NCBI GenBank assembly: GCA_950295325.1
Contig: OX485806.1
Span: 46,619,169 to 46,683,168, forward strand
Direction: 5' to 3'
Length of the DNA: 64,000 nucleotides
Source: Polytrichum commune
Lineage: Eukaryota; Streptophyta; Polytrichopsida; Polytrichales; Polytrichaceae
Under the pieces are notes generated by a model that had not been told where the DNA came from, ran no database searches, and worked only from the letters and a program-made list of their open reading frames with translations. This document shows positions 12,138 to 22,166 of this stretch, piece after piece; positions within the stretch are counted from its first letter, which is position 1; every line of letters begins with the position of its first letter. Both the position numbers and the translations under genes were made by a program.

Positions 12138-13640
12138 AATGTTCGGTGTTCCAATTGCAAGAAGTTGAAGTGCCTTCGGGATGCACCCACGATGGGGACA
12201 AAGCTCGATGCAACACATCAATTGAACTATTTTAAGCATGTTAACATCCAATAGGCACACCGTGATGATTACTACACAAATAGAGCTTTATCCATCTCTA
12301 GGCCCTTTGAGGTCTTTACGATCATCTATGACAAAATGGACCATGCCAAAATAGCCTCACCTTGTTTTGCAAATTGAATCAAAGCCACATATGGATTTTC
12401 TAAGCTTTTTGTATCGGTTACAGATGAATTTGGGAAGTTTTCCATCGCATTATGTGAACGCAGTTTTGTGTCTATAGGGTTGTACTTGGAGGCATAGATG
12501 TACATAATATGGATTATTTATAGATGAATATTAAATCCTTGGGTTGGCATTGCAAGAATGATTGCACCTAGACATAATGATGTCAAATTTGCTCATTATG
12601 CTCTTGATTTGTATCCATCATATTCAAACCATATGATAGGGTCATTTGCAAGGTTTTTCCATGATTTGGAAAAATTGCCGATTATTTTTTAAAATTGTTA
12701 TTTGAAAACATGGGGTGAACACCTCGATATGAAGCGGTGTTGGATGAAAAAGATGTATGCTTGCATTTGTTATCGGAGCCACCTAACGAACCTGTGATTG
12801 CCATGAAAATGCCCCCCCCCCCACTATGCGTGTTCAATTGGACAATTGTGCAAAGAACAATAAAACTAGATACGTTTTAGCATATTGGTCGTTGTTGGTT
12901 ACAAAAGGCATTTTCAAAGAGGTGTTTGTGTCTTTTCTTTTGGTAGGCCACACGCACAATGATATTGAGGCATTTTTTGGATTATAAAGCATGAAGTTGC
13001 AAGAGGAGGATTTTCCAACAATCTCATCATTGATGAAGTCGTACATGGATTTGGAGAATATTCCTGTCATCCCCCGTATGATTGAGGAGGTGCCCAACTT
13101 CAAGGCATTTATAGATACATATATTTGAAGTGGAGCTCACCAATTGAACATGCATACAAATGCACAACAATTTTGGTTCTACATGCGTGATGTTGGTGTC
13201 CGTGCCATGCAATACAAGTTGTTGTGCATGACACAAGACTGGAACTTGTCAAAGGGTCTCTTTGTATGGCGTGTTGATGTAGATGGAAGGACGATGTCAC
13301 GGGATCGGGAGCCTAAGCCTTGCAAACCAATATCCAAAAACTTTGTTCCAACCAAATTTTGCAACTTCTAGCCTTCATTTTTTATAGATTCAAATGGGTT
13401 ACTATCGACCAACGGCACGGAATGAAGATGTGATTTGGCATTACACAGGCTAGGATACAAACCATAACTTTCGGTGAAAGGTGGATTTCAAGCACGGTTC
13501 ATGTCGGACAGATACACATTCCATATTCATAGCATAAAAACCACAAAACATCATAGTGGATCAGTGTCCATCCCTCAAAAGTATATAATTTTTGCAAAAA
13601 AACAACCTTGTTTGGATTGCACAAGAAGCAATCCAAATTG
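12138..13640 (+). pseudogene. Transposase T1, C-terminal catalytic segment
   Basis: After D2 the gene resumes with VRCSNCKKLKCLRDA, then YDKMDHAKIASPCFA, FAHYALDLYPSYSNHMIGSF, a QLDNCAKNNKTRYVLAYWSL motif at about 12835-12895 and VGHTHNDIEAFF at about 12943-12980. The Q-x-D-N and GHTH-x-D-I-[DE] motifs are the conserved acidic core of this transposase-like family (established knowledge for the motifs; the exact family name is from memory). The tail to about 13640 includes MGYYRPTARNEDVIWHYTG. Several stops (near 12256, 12396, 12987 and 13128) and frameshifts make it non-functional. It may be related to, but is not, hAT or MULE. Confidence 0.7.
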
Positions 13641-14028
13641 AATGAGAAGTTGGTAAAACTATGTTATCATGGTTATAGTAAAACTATATTCGTTAATTTG
13701 GGATTTTTTGGGCATTTTGAGACTTTTACAAATAAAAGAACATAGATAAAATGACACAAATATTGGAGATTTTTGTAATATGCAAATACTTTGAAGCGGG
13801 TGTTCATATCAAGGAACCAATAAAGTGGAGAAATCAAGATGGTTTAGGTAGGACAATCCAAACATTAAATCATATTGAAAGGGAAATCATATGACACTTA
13901 TATTATTGCAAATAAAATATACAAAATATGGCATGTAAAATGCATAGCGTGCTAACACCACACATCCAATGGATAGTGCGACCCAAACTCATCTTGCCTA
14001 TGGCCCAAAACCCTATGCCTACTATGGC
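13641..14028. other. AT-rich gap between convergent T1 and phosphatase genes
   Basis: No gene is seen. The sequence separates the 3' end of transposase T1 (plus strand) from the 3' end of the phosphatase gene (minus strand), as expected for a tail-to-tail gene pair. Confidence 0.5.
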
Positions 14029-14308
14029 CTATCTAGCCTTGGAGATAGCATCTTCTTCTTTTGCATCGGCTTCTTTTGCTCGCATTGCTTCAACATTCTT
14101 GAAAATCTCCGCCCCGCGACTATAGCCAAGGTTGGGACGTGGGCCCTCTATAACACATTTTGGATTTCGTCGCCCGCCCGAATTATACGACGAAAAATTC
14201 GAATACGATGAAGTGGATTGTCTTGCAGTACTGGGCATGGCGTACAAACGCCCCAACTCGATGGACACACTGGACCGCATAGGTTTAGGGTTGGACTCAA
14301 CCTGCAAC
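14029..14308 (-). CDS. Probable last exon of the phosphatase gene
   Basis: A strong acceptor (TTGATGCGTTGCAG followed by GTTGAG) precedes an open minus-strand frame of about 90 codons ending in TAG at 14029. The peptide is Ser- and Arg-rich, then charged: GGRRNPKCVIEGPRPNLGYS, and a C-terminal KEADAKEEDAISKAR stretch. I do not recognise the domain. Position and strand suggest it is the C-terminal tail of the FCP1-like gene upstream, but no read-through evidence is available. Confidence 0.35.
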
Positions 14309-14349
14309 GCATCAAGCCAATAACACATGTGTTAGTCTGAGGAGGAATA

Positions 14350-14765
14350 CCCAAACGTGTCACATGCTCATTTTTAGTGCAAAATGATTGTAATGCGGGG
14401 GGACACCTTGGCATTGGGGGCGCTCGCGTCCGAGTTGGCGAGGAGGGGCAAAACATCCCGCAAAGGAATAGGGAAGGGTCCACTCTTTGCAGGTTGAGCG
14501 TCCATCCACAGCCGTCTTGAGGTGTAATATTGCCGCCGGGCCGAGAGGGGGCGCCCGGACGCCTTTGCGATCTATGCCCTTAAGCGGTGACGGAGACGGA
14601 GATTGTCAGAAGATTTACTTGGGTGGGGGGCTATCGACGACGCTGGCATCAAGGGGCTCCTTGGAGTAGTTGATGGTGGACGCGGCATCGTAGACGATCT
14701 CGTAGAAGAAGCTTCCCAATTTTGATTCACTGACGACCTCAAGCGAGGGCTCCAAACGCTGATGC
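14350..14765 (-). pseudogene. Probable internal exon of the phosphatase gene, decayed
   Basis: The minus strand has a good acceptor (TTTTATTTTGGCATCAG before CGTTTGGAG) followed by SLEVVSESKLGSFFYEIVYD, AASTINYSKEPLDASVVDSP and then stops and frame changes. The amino-acid composition looks coding and the strand matches the FCP1-like exons at 14876-17198. The 3' part is too decayed to define a donor. Confidence 0.35.
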
Positions 14766-14875
14766 CAAAATAAAAACAGACAAAATCCAAAGGAAGGGGG
14801 TGGAGGGGGAGCATGTGAGAATCAATATACATTTGAGGCATAATATATTACACAAATGGCACACCATGTAGTATC

Positions 14876-15311
14876 TCAAATGAATTTATTATATTTTGCG
14901 TGAGCGTACAACTCTCTGTACATATAGTCCCTCGGATCCATGTATCTCTCGCCTATCGGATTACAACTAAGGAACTGGGGCACGGGTAGTCTGCTCCCCA
15001 TGAGCGTTTGAAGATACTTAATTAGGTCTAACAAAAAGCGGTCTTGGACCTTCTCGACCGTCCACGTAGGGCAAACTATGAAGTTGGAGGTCGGGTTCAA
15101 AATGTTCTTGGAAGCGTTGTCATCCACCATCAACGTGTTGTCACGGGTAGGGCGAATATAGTAGGGACAACCAACCATGGTGGGACTTTGGTCCCATACG
15201 ATTGGCTTCAAAACCTTAAGATACTGATTTACGACGGGGTTGTTGGGCTTGCGGACAACCCTGCCGTTGGGGGTGTATAATGTTCTACAAGACTCTTGTC
15301 CTAGGACCAAG
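14876..15311 (-). pseudogene. FCP1/NIF-like phosphatase, C-terminal half
   Basis: The minus-strand reading is LGQESCRTLYTPNGRVVRKP, then KVLKPIVWDQSP, TRDNTLMVDDNASKNILNP and NFIVCPTWTVEKV. This follows the second half of the HAD-type FCP1 homology domain, whose VDDxxxK...NP...NFI motif holds the Mg-binding acidic residues. Removing solo LTR B2 joins it directly to 16865-17198. The family dephosphorylates serine residues, classically in the RNA polymerase II tail; the substrate here is unknown. The two halves together cover about 240 residues, a normal size for the domain. Confidence 0.7.
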
Positions 15312-16864
15312 TGTCAGCAATAAACTCCCACCCTTCAGCGTCGTAGTCCGAGTGAGAGTTCATGGTTGACACCCAAACACTAACCTCTCGAGCCTTAACT
15401 TGACCACCCATGGCCCCACAACGATATTCCAACACCCATTTCTTTATTTAAGTAGTGCGAGGCCAACATTATTAACAAAATACTCTGCACCTCGTATTCA
15501 CTCACACAATAATTCCCTAAAACATGTAATGCCTAACCCTCATACTAAATCACAACACTATCCCTACACTTAATATGACTAACTAACCTAATGTCAATCC
15601 CTAACCCTTAAGGCACTTCCCTTTTCGTGTGATCCTTAGCCTTAATGATGCCTGGTCATGAGCCCTCCCAGGGGATCTCGATTAACCGCTCTCAGTCTTT
15701 CCATCCGCAACCCAAATCTACGTTGTTCACCAAAATGGCATGCGCCCGTCAGTGCCCTTCATTGCCTGTCAACGCCCGTCCCCAGTTACCCAGCCTTCGT
15801 GGCTCCTCCCAGAGGCCCTGCTCCCTGGAAGCGTACAGTTAGGCCAGTTGCGGCACTGGACCTCTCGCCCTTCGCTTCGCTCATCCCTGGTCTTACCGCC
15901 CCTTTGCCTGAAGCCTGCCTCCGAACTCTGATACTCCAGCTACCCACCTGAATTCACCCCACTTTGGCGTAGCATGCAAGCGTTGACTTCAGGCCAATGA
16001 TGGACTCACACTAGAGTCCGAGATTGCCGCAAGATCTTTCCTTGAGAAACCAATATTTTGGCACACACTAATCCTCCCTGCTGAATCTATTCAGAATAGT
16101 CGCCTCACCTGAATTCGAATTTTCCTTCCCACTTGTGGTTATTTTTCCATTTGCTCCTCAATTCGAGACCCTGTGCATCGCCCAGCGGCTTACATGCTTC
16201 CCCTTCCTGTTTTCACATCTATACTCAGGGTAGTAAAGCGGATATCGCTTGCTGATCCACCTTACCAACTGCACACAATCACATTTCGGCAGCAAGACCC
16301 TAGCTGCGTTCCTTAGCACCTCCCCGCCAATGGTTATTGAAAATCCCGTCCATCCTCGGCACTAGCCGCAACCGTAGTCTCAAAACCTTCCGCCCCCCGA
16401 GAGAGCTACCGCTCCGCTCCTCTCCATTCCCACAGTACCCGCATCCAAAAATCACTAGGGTGACCAGTTGTCAGCCCCCCAAAATGGAGAGCCCCGATCC
16501 CAAAACAAATTATAAAACCCTGCTCCTAACTTGTAAATTCCGACCTAAGTCTAACTAATTTCAAACCACATAACTAACCATGGAATCAACCCAACTAACT
16601 TCCACTTAACTCTAACCACACATCACTATTTTCATTTTTTTCAATGACTTGGGCATTTCCCATAGTCAAGACTCAATCAATTTGAAGAAATGAAACATGC
16701 GTGAGTAAGCACTTAAGCTTGCACTACTTATTTAAAACTTAATTCACTCCTAACTCGAACTATACTTTGTTTATCTTTTTTGTTTAGCTTGACACCTTTC
16801 CTAGGTCGATGAGTTAATGAATTTAACAGTTAAAATCACATGTGAGTACAACATTGAGCTCACA
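15312..16864 (-). mobile_element. B2: solo LTR inside the phosphatase gene
   Basis: The plus strand runs from TGTCAGCAATAAACTCCCACC to ATTGAGCTCACA and is flanked by a perfect 5-bp duplication CCAAG (15307-15311 and 16865-16869). Excising it with one CCAAG restores the phosphatase reading GLQLPCLVLGQESC, which proves insertion into a pre-existing gene. Length is 1,553 bp with no internal region. Confidence 0.85.
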
Positions 16865-17198
16865 CCAAGCACGGGAGTTGGAGTCCCTTGAAGATGAACT
16901 CCACGACCGCCTAGGTGTTCTCGGACTTCATGGAGCTCCACACGATCACCCACCATTTGGATAGGGCGTCCTGTAGGAAGCGCCGAAGCCACGGGTGGAG
17001 GTACACTAGCTTGTTTTTTACATACGTGGGGGGTCCATCGTAGTTCGCATCCTCGGGCTTGGGGAAAGGCACCATGGGGACCCTGGGACAATGCATACAC
17101 TGGACAAGGACCCCGTTGAGGTCTAGCACCAGGAGCCGAGTCTTGGGCGGCGAAGGTGGCGCAGGAAAAATCGGGGGGACCACCACGATGTCCTCCAC
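16865..17198 (-). pseudogene. FCP1/NIF-like phosphatase, N-terminal half
   Basis: The start at 17198 gives MEDIVVVPPIFPAPPSPP, a proline-rich leader, then TRLLVLDLNGVLVQ, which is the phosphatase motif I region (DxDx with the second Asp replaced by Asn, a variant I associate with plant FCP1-like proteins). YLHPWLRRFL and WWVIVWSSMKSENT follow, matching the (R)P-x-L-x-x-FL and W-S-S/T-M core. An in-frame TAG at 16911-16913 lies between SENT and AVVEFIF. The missing second Asp could weaken catalysis. The neighbour upstream on the same strand is the ParB/methylase-like gene. Confidence 0.7.
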
Positions 17199-17640
17199 CC
17201 TTCTCGGAGAGGACCGGTGGGGAGCCGCGACGCTATGCTCCGATCCTTGCGGCGACGAGCGAGAGAAGGCGGCGAGGATTATGTTATACTATGTCCATTT
17301 CAAGCACAATGCAATTTTTGTGCAAACACAATCACAATTGGACCATTGGTGGCAACAAAAACATACAAAGAGAACAACGCACAAGATACATTTGAACACA
17401 TGTAAGCACATATGGGCACCAAAAAGAAGAATTTTATTTTTACAATTCTCTATGTACAATTTTCTTGGGGGGAACCGCGGTGAACAAGCCATTCACACTA
17501 TCTTAATTGTGCATCTATAAAATTGCATGTGCGCCGCCAAGATCGAGCATAGTCGAGTGCAGGGGAGACAAAGGGGATCGTGGGGGCACGTGGGGGGGGG
17601 GGAAGTGTTGAGCATGGGGGGGACGGGGGTGTACAATTCC
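17199..17640. other. Spacer upstream of the phosphatase gene
   Basis: No gene is recognised. It should contain the phosphatase promoter on the minus strand and the 3' end of the methylase-like gene. A G-run at 17590-17600 is the only local feature. Confidence 0.4.
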
Positions 17641-17688
17641 TCTTAGCTAGGGGGACAAGACCACGCCAACAAGACAATGACCCAGGAA

Positions 17689-17710
17689 GTGTGGGTCGGT
17701 CGACCCAAAC
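17689..17710. repeat. 22-bp palindrome, copy 1
   Basis: Arm GTGTGGGTCG, spacer GT, arm CGACCCAAAC; one mismatch to the consensus arms GTTTGGGTCG and CGACCCAAAC. Confidence 0.85.
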
Positions 17711-18002
17711 TGGGAGGGCTCAGTGTATGGATAGGCCTTGGTCATGTCTCGATGTTGTGGAAGCCTCCACCGTCCCCGCTGCCCCACCTCTCTCGCCACC
17801 GCTTTCTCTGACCATGTCAGGAACCTTCTCCCGCAAAGGTTCAGCATCATACCCTTGTCCTAATCCAATCTCCGCATGTGCGTCATGCATTGGTTCATCG
17901 ACTTGGTTAGGAATAGAGGTATCACCTGGCCTTTGCAGGCCTTCAACATCTAACATGGTTGTGACACCCATGTTGGTCAAGGGAGGGCTGAGCTGCAACA
18001 AG

Positions 18003-18024
18003 GTTTGGGTCGCCCGACCCAAAC
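18003..18024. repeat. 22-bp palindrome, copy 2
   Basis: Arms GTTTGGGTCG and CGACCCAAAC with spacer CC in place of GT; the arms pair perfectly. Confidence 0.85.
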
Positions 18025-18071
18025 TGTCCTGCATCGGGAGAGGTGCCTTGGGGCACTACAGTGGAGGGTGG

Positions 18072-18093
18072 GTTTGGGTCGGTCGACCCAAAC
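18072..18093. repeat. 22-bp palindrome, copy 3
   Basis: Consensus arms GTTTGGGTCG and CGACCCAAAC with spacer GT. Confidence 0.85.
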
Positions 18094-18185
18094 ATTATGG
18101 GGTCGTCCTGCTAGTGACAGGGTGCCATCACTATGGGGGGCCGAAGTGGTGGAGGGCCCAAAGGGGAGGAGGCTCCAGAGACGCG

Positions 18186-19145
18186 CTAGATGTTGGGATC
18201 GCCCACTTGCTGGACCGGTGCGTACGGAACTTGGTGTGGCCGTATCATGTGCTGGAAGCTGAAGGACCTTTGCGGCACTGGATGCTGAGGGATGCTTTGT
18301 GCAAGGAAGTCGGGGGGCAAGTGTGGAAAGGAGTTGGAGGCAGCCATCACCAAACCTTGTGCCCACATTCTTTGTATCACCTGCGATATCAAATCGGCGC
18401 TGGATGGAGGTTGGGCCATCGCCCTTTGTCGTTCCTGCTCCAAAATGAGAGCCCTCAACTCTACGACCTCCTTCCGCACTGAGGGTTCTTTTGCGGTAGC
18501 CTTCTGTAGGCAAACGCGTTGCTCCTCATTCCTCTGCATCTTTTTGTTGGCCTCTTCCATAGTTAGGACTTTGGGTTTCACCCTAACCATGCCTACAAAC
18601 GCTGTTGGGGAGGGGGGATCCGATCTGAGTCGTTTGGCAAGCTCCATGTCGTCCTCGTCCTCGCTGCTTATGGCGATCGTCTCCTCCACTGCGTAGTCGT
18701 CGTAGAATTTCTTCCCCTTTAACCTCCTCCTCTCCCTAAACGTGGAAGTCGCGTCCCTGGAGTACATGTCCCTCGCATCGTCCACCATGAGGACGGGCAC
18801 CAGCTTACTTTGCGGGGTTGCCACCCGCATAGCCTTCTTGTGTTGAGGGGCTTCAGATTCTTGCGTGAAGCCCGTCGCCCCTTCCTCCACATCGCCTTCC
18901 TCCTCCTCCTCCTCCACCTCGCCACCAGAGGTTCGGGTATTTGGGTTGTGGCCCTCATGGCCATTTTTTCCAAGTTGAATCGTTTTGCCCTATCAAGAGG
19001 GTTTTCACCCCCCCTGAACAACCTTGTCGACGTAGCTCCCCGGGATCCAATCAAGGATGTCCATCTTCTTCGCCAGGGATTTTTGGGTCTTGTAAAATTG
19101 AATATCACCATCCTCTATGTAGGAGTAGATGTTCAACCCCAACAC
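18186..19145 (-). pseudogene. ParB/methylase-like gene, third exon
   Basis: A good acceptor (TTGGATTGTGTAG then GTGTTGGGG) at 19145 starts LGLNIYSYIEDGDIQFYKTQ, KKMDILDWIPGSYVDKVVQ. A one-base frameshift in a G-run near 19010 moves the frame to ENPLDRAKRFNLEKMAMRAT. Then follow an acidic stretch (EEEEEEGDVEEG), basic RERRRLKGKKFYDDYA, acidic ISSEDEDDMELAKRLR, a coiled-coil-like segment with VVELRALILEQERQRAMAQ and a Pro/Gln-rich tail, ending at TAG 18186. The third exon joins the second in phase 0 after the methylase FGG motif, so it is the C-terminal extension of that protein. It looks nuclear by composition; that is inference. Confidence 0.55.
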
Positions 19146-19218
19146 CTACACAATCCAAGTTATATAGAATTAGAATTTGTGGAAGGAGGGACATAAACAA
19201 GACCAAAAACAATGTCTA

Positions 19219-19240
19219 GTTTGGGTTGACCGACCCAAAC
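19219..19240. repeat. 22-bp palindrome, copy 4 (intronic)
   Basis: GTTTGGGTTG and CGACCCAAAC-type arms with one mismatch. Confidence 0.8.
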
Positions 19241-19254
19241 CAACAAAAAACCTA

Positions 19255-19276
19255 GTTTGGATCGATCGACCCAAAC
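19255..19276. repeat. 22-bp palindrome, copy 5 (intronic)
   Basis: GTTTGGATCG and CGACCCAAAC arms around an AT spacer; it sits 14 bp from copy 4. Confidence 0.8.
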
Positions 19277-19304
19277 TGCGCACGAACTATATAATGTCAC
19301 TTAC

Positions 19305-20624
19305 CATGGTAGCATAGACGAGTTTTGAGCCCCCGAAGACGTTAAAGATGCAGTCCCCTCTCCTCGTCAATGTCCTCATCATTCGCAAGTAGAATTCTAT
19401 CCGCAATTCATCTGCAGGATAGTTGGCGTATTTGGCCTCATCGAAGAGGTTTTTGTTGGCACCCAATCCCTCTAGAACTTGGAACAGTTGTCCATTTGGG
19501 ATATAGGGTGGTTTTGCACCTTCAGCAACTCCACTTTGTACATGAAATACAAACACAAGACGTTGACGACCTTGGTCTTCTTGTCCTTCAATGTAGTGTA
19601 GGCCCCCTCCGCCGGTGCGGCGATATAGTGTGACTTGGAGACTGCATACTCTAGCTGCAATTTCTGGACAAGCTCGTGCACCTGCTCCGCCCTCCTATCC
19701 TTAACTATCCAAAGCCAAATATCTATCTCCCTGAACTTAGGGCTTGTATAATCGACGAACTTAGATAGGAAGGGCTTGTAAAACAGGGTGCTCATCGTGC
19801 CCTCAAATGAGCTTCTAGGAATGCTCTTGAAATCTATCATTCCAAATGGAAAGCGGTCCCTTGCTTTCGTCCTTATCGCCATTCTGGTATATTAACCTGG
19901 TCAGCCTTGGATTTTTAAAGGATCTAAGGTGACAAGGTTGAAATGCGCGTCCCCTTCAAAGGGTACAATCTATTTCTCCTTTATGAAGTTGGAGAAAACA
20001 CAATTTGTATGTTCTGAAAGCGCCTGGTTCTTCCCACCTTTAACCAGCTTCGACCTTAGGAAGTCTTCCCTTGCCTCCCTGATCAGAGTCGTCATGGACG
20101 CACTGGTGTACTTGTACTCAGCATTGAATGCTCTTCAGTTTGCCTCATGGACCTTGCCATCCACGAAAATGTTCTTCTCTGGCACCAATTTATGCAGCTC
20201 TTGCTCAATAGTCGTCTTCTTCTTCATGTTTTCCGTCCATTCCTTCATGATGTAGCATGACCGAACGAAGGATTAAGGCTTTTGGAAGATAATCTTCGGG
20301 TGCACCCAACATCTCTTTGCCGAGGGCTCGAAGTGCAGGATATGCGATGTCGCCTTCTCCATCTCCGTCTCCAAAAGCCCTTGAAGAGTTCTAAAGAACT
20401 CTCTCACGAGAGGCTTCATTTTCTTGAAGCGCGAGGTTTGGTTGAAGAACATGCCAGTGTCGGGGTTGATGAGCTCCCCCGTCTCATGTTTCTTAAATAC
20501 ACTCTTCTATTTCATCCAAACGGAAGCAGATGTTGTAATCAGATAAATATCCCCTCTTAGTTCGTTGTATTTCTTCTGCTTGTGACTAGGATTATCAATT
20601 GAGGAGAATTTATTTATCACCTGG
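19305..20624 (-). pseudogene. ParB/methylase-like gene, central exon with DNA-methylase motifs
   Basis: The minus strand reads KHETGELINPDTGMFFNQTS, FKKMKPLVREFFRTLQGLLE, ATSHILHFEPSAKRCWVHPK, HFNLVTLDPLKIQG near 19910-19950, FPFGMIDFKSIPRSSFEGTM and, after a frameshift near 19500, PADELRIEFYLRMMRTLTRR-GDCIFNVFGGSKLVYATM at the exon end. The last part fits the C-terminal element of N4/N6 amino-methyltransferases (helix, then GDxVLDPFxGSGTTxxAA), with FGG as the AdoMet site. The LVTLDPLK stretch sits where the DPPY catalytic motif is expected but has lost it. Several stops (near 19876, 19890, 19972, 20126 and 20266) show decay. An acceptor near 20508 is possible. Function is inferred from motif order only. 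Confidence 0.5.
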
Positions 20625-21639
20625 TGTGAGGCCAAACCACCCACCCTTAAGCGTCCTAGTCCGGGTGAGGGCGTGGGATCACATTCATACTCGTCTTAGT
20701 TTAAGCCTTCCTCCGTAACTCATCTCCGTTACATCGCACATCATTTTGGTCATATCAATTTATTCCATATCATGAGTACAAACGTTAATAAACGTTTTTT
20801 CCTTTTATTGTCCTCTTAACTATCCTATCAACACCCCACACAAGTACACACCCAATCACACTAATGGCTAATGATCTACACTAATCCATCCTCCTAAGAT
20901 TAAGTACCTAGCCATCAGGGTTACACCCGTCATCACTTGTCATTAAATCCAAGCTTAGCTCAAAATGCAACCCTTGCTGCCGAGACCAGCAGCTACTGAA
21001 ATTGCAACCTTGCTGCCGAACCAGCAGCTACTGAAATTCACCTTGCTGCCGAAACCAGCAGCTACTGAAATTGCACCTTGCTGCCGAGACCAGAAGCTAC
21101 TGAAATGTAACCTTGCTGCCGAACCAACCAGTTTACCCTAACTATCTACATAATCCTATCAAGCCCCTTACTTAATTATCCTAACCAAACCCACTAATAC
21201 CACTATTCCTTTCTAGCTCTAATTCCCACATTCCTTTCTAGTTCTAAGAGCTCAATTTTTTCTTAGAGGAAGGAGAGAGAGAGAGAGAGAGAGGGAGAGA
21301 AGACACCCAAACCACAACCCCCTTAACCTTCTCCTACTTAGTAGGACCTTATCTTATCCACTAAATCTTCACCTTCTAAACCAACAAGAGCATATCCTAA
21401 TTCAAACATTTAAGTCCAAGGCCCTTCCCCTTGCTTCATCAAACACTACTGCTTAACCAAACACTTCCTAATGTCACTAAGCTCCTATTTAACCACACAA
21501 AATAGGCTTAAGGCCTAAAACATAAACCACACCAAGCCTCACTATTTTTATACTTTTGATTGTTTCAATAGCACTCCAAATGCAATTCTAAATAAATTCT
21601 AAACATAAAACAAATATGAGCACTCATTTTGGGCTCATA
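20625..21639 (-). mobile_element. B3: solo LTR inside the methylase-like gene
   Basis: The plus strand begins TGTGAGGCCAAACCACCCACC and ends TTTGGGCTCATA, reversed relative to B1. The flanks CCTGG (20620-20624) and CCTAG (21640-21644) form a 5-bp duplication with one mismatch. It lies in what appears to be an intron, since a GTGAG donor sits at 21704. Confidence 0.8.
20970..21128 (-). repeat. Tandem repeat inside B3
   Basis: Five units of about 36 bp sharing CTTGCTGCCGA and CCAGCAGCTACTGAAATT. The unit differs from those of B1, B4 and B6. Confidence 0.8.
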
Positions 21640-21704
21640 CCTAGTATTTGAAATCTTGCATGTGAACAAAACAAAACTCTTGTTGTACTCACCTCAATAC
21701 TCAC

Positions 21705-21869
21705 CTCCCACTTGGTATTCTTGTACTTCGCATTCTCTTTCTGCTTGGGATGCCTACCATAGAGTTCCCAGACATCCCACGAGGCCATGATATTTCTTAT
21801 TCAGGAAGTTTGGTAGGCCCTCTTCTTGTTCTTTATGTTGAAGTACCGGGAGATGTCGCTGAGCCTGGT
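21705..21869 (-). pseudogene. ParB/methylase-like gene, segment downstream of A3
   Basis: Once A3 is removed with one copy of its duplication, the minus strand continues from WYDDET into RLSDISRYFNIKNKKRAYQT, then a stop or frame slip, then ASWDVWELYGRHPKQKENAK and a GAG/GTGAGT donor at 21704. The coding character continues cleanly across the insertion, which supports a real gene. The segment links the DGQH domain to the methylase-like exon. Confidence 0.55.
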
Positions 21870-22166
21870 TGTCGCAACCCTTGCTAAGCCCCCTTAACAA
21901 TCTTACCAATTTTCAATTCTGGCAAAGGTTACGAGCGCTAACCTTTCGCATTCTGCCATGCTAATGGTTCGTTCCTCCTACCCCGGACCTTATAGTTCAT
22001 AGGAAAGGAACCAACCCTCCTACTTTGCTTACGGGACTCACCCCTTAATGGATACCCAATCCTTAGATGTGGACCTCCATCTATGAAACTCCAATCTTAT
22101 GTTGGTCATCGCGTTGCCAGAGCAACATTACAACAATCCAGACCATACTGGACAACTATGGCCTCA

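Larger units (their letters stand above)
17647..18185 (-). pseudogene. C-terminal tail of the methylase-like gene, with palindromes in frame
   Basis: Past the stop at 18186 the minus strand keeps coding-like composition in shifting frames: FGSTDPNPPSTVVPQGTSP, QFGSGDPNLVAAQPSLDQHG, and further down PSQFGSTDPHFLG. Each FGSTDPN-like heptapeptide is encoded by a copy of the 22-bp palindrome (18072, 18003, 17689). The segment DAHAEIGLGQGYDAEPLREK in another frame also looks coding. This is probably the degenerate low-complexity tail of the same protein. Confidence 0.4.
19146..19304 (-). other. Spliceosomal intron of the methylase-like gene
   Basis: The minus strand reads ACCATG/GTAAGTGAC at the donor and TTGTGTAG/GTGTTG at the acceptor, 159 bp, phase 0. 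The reading frame is coding on both sides and not inside. Two 22-bp palindromes (19219 and 19255) lie within it. Confidence 0.6.
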
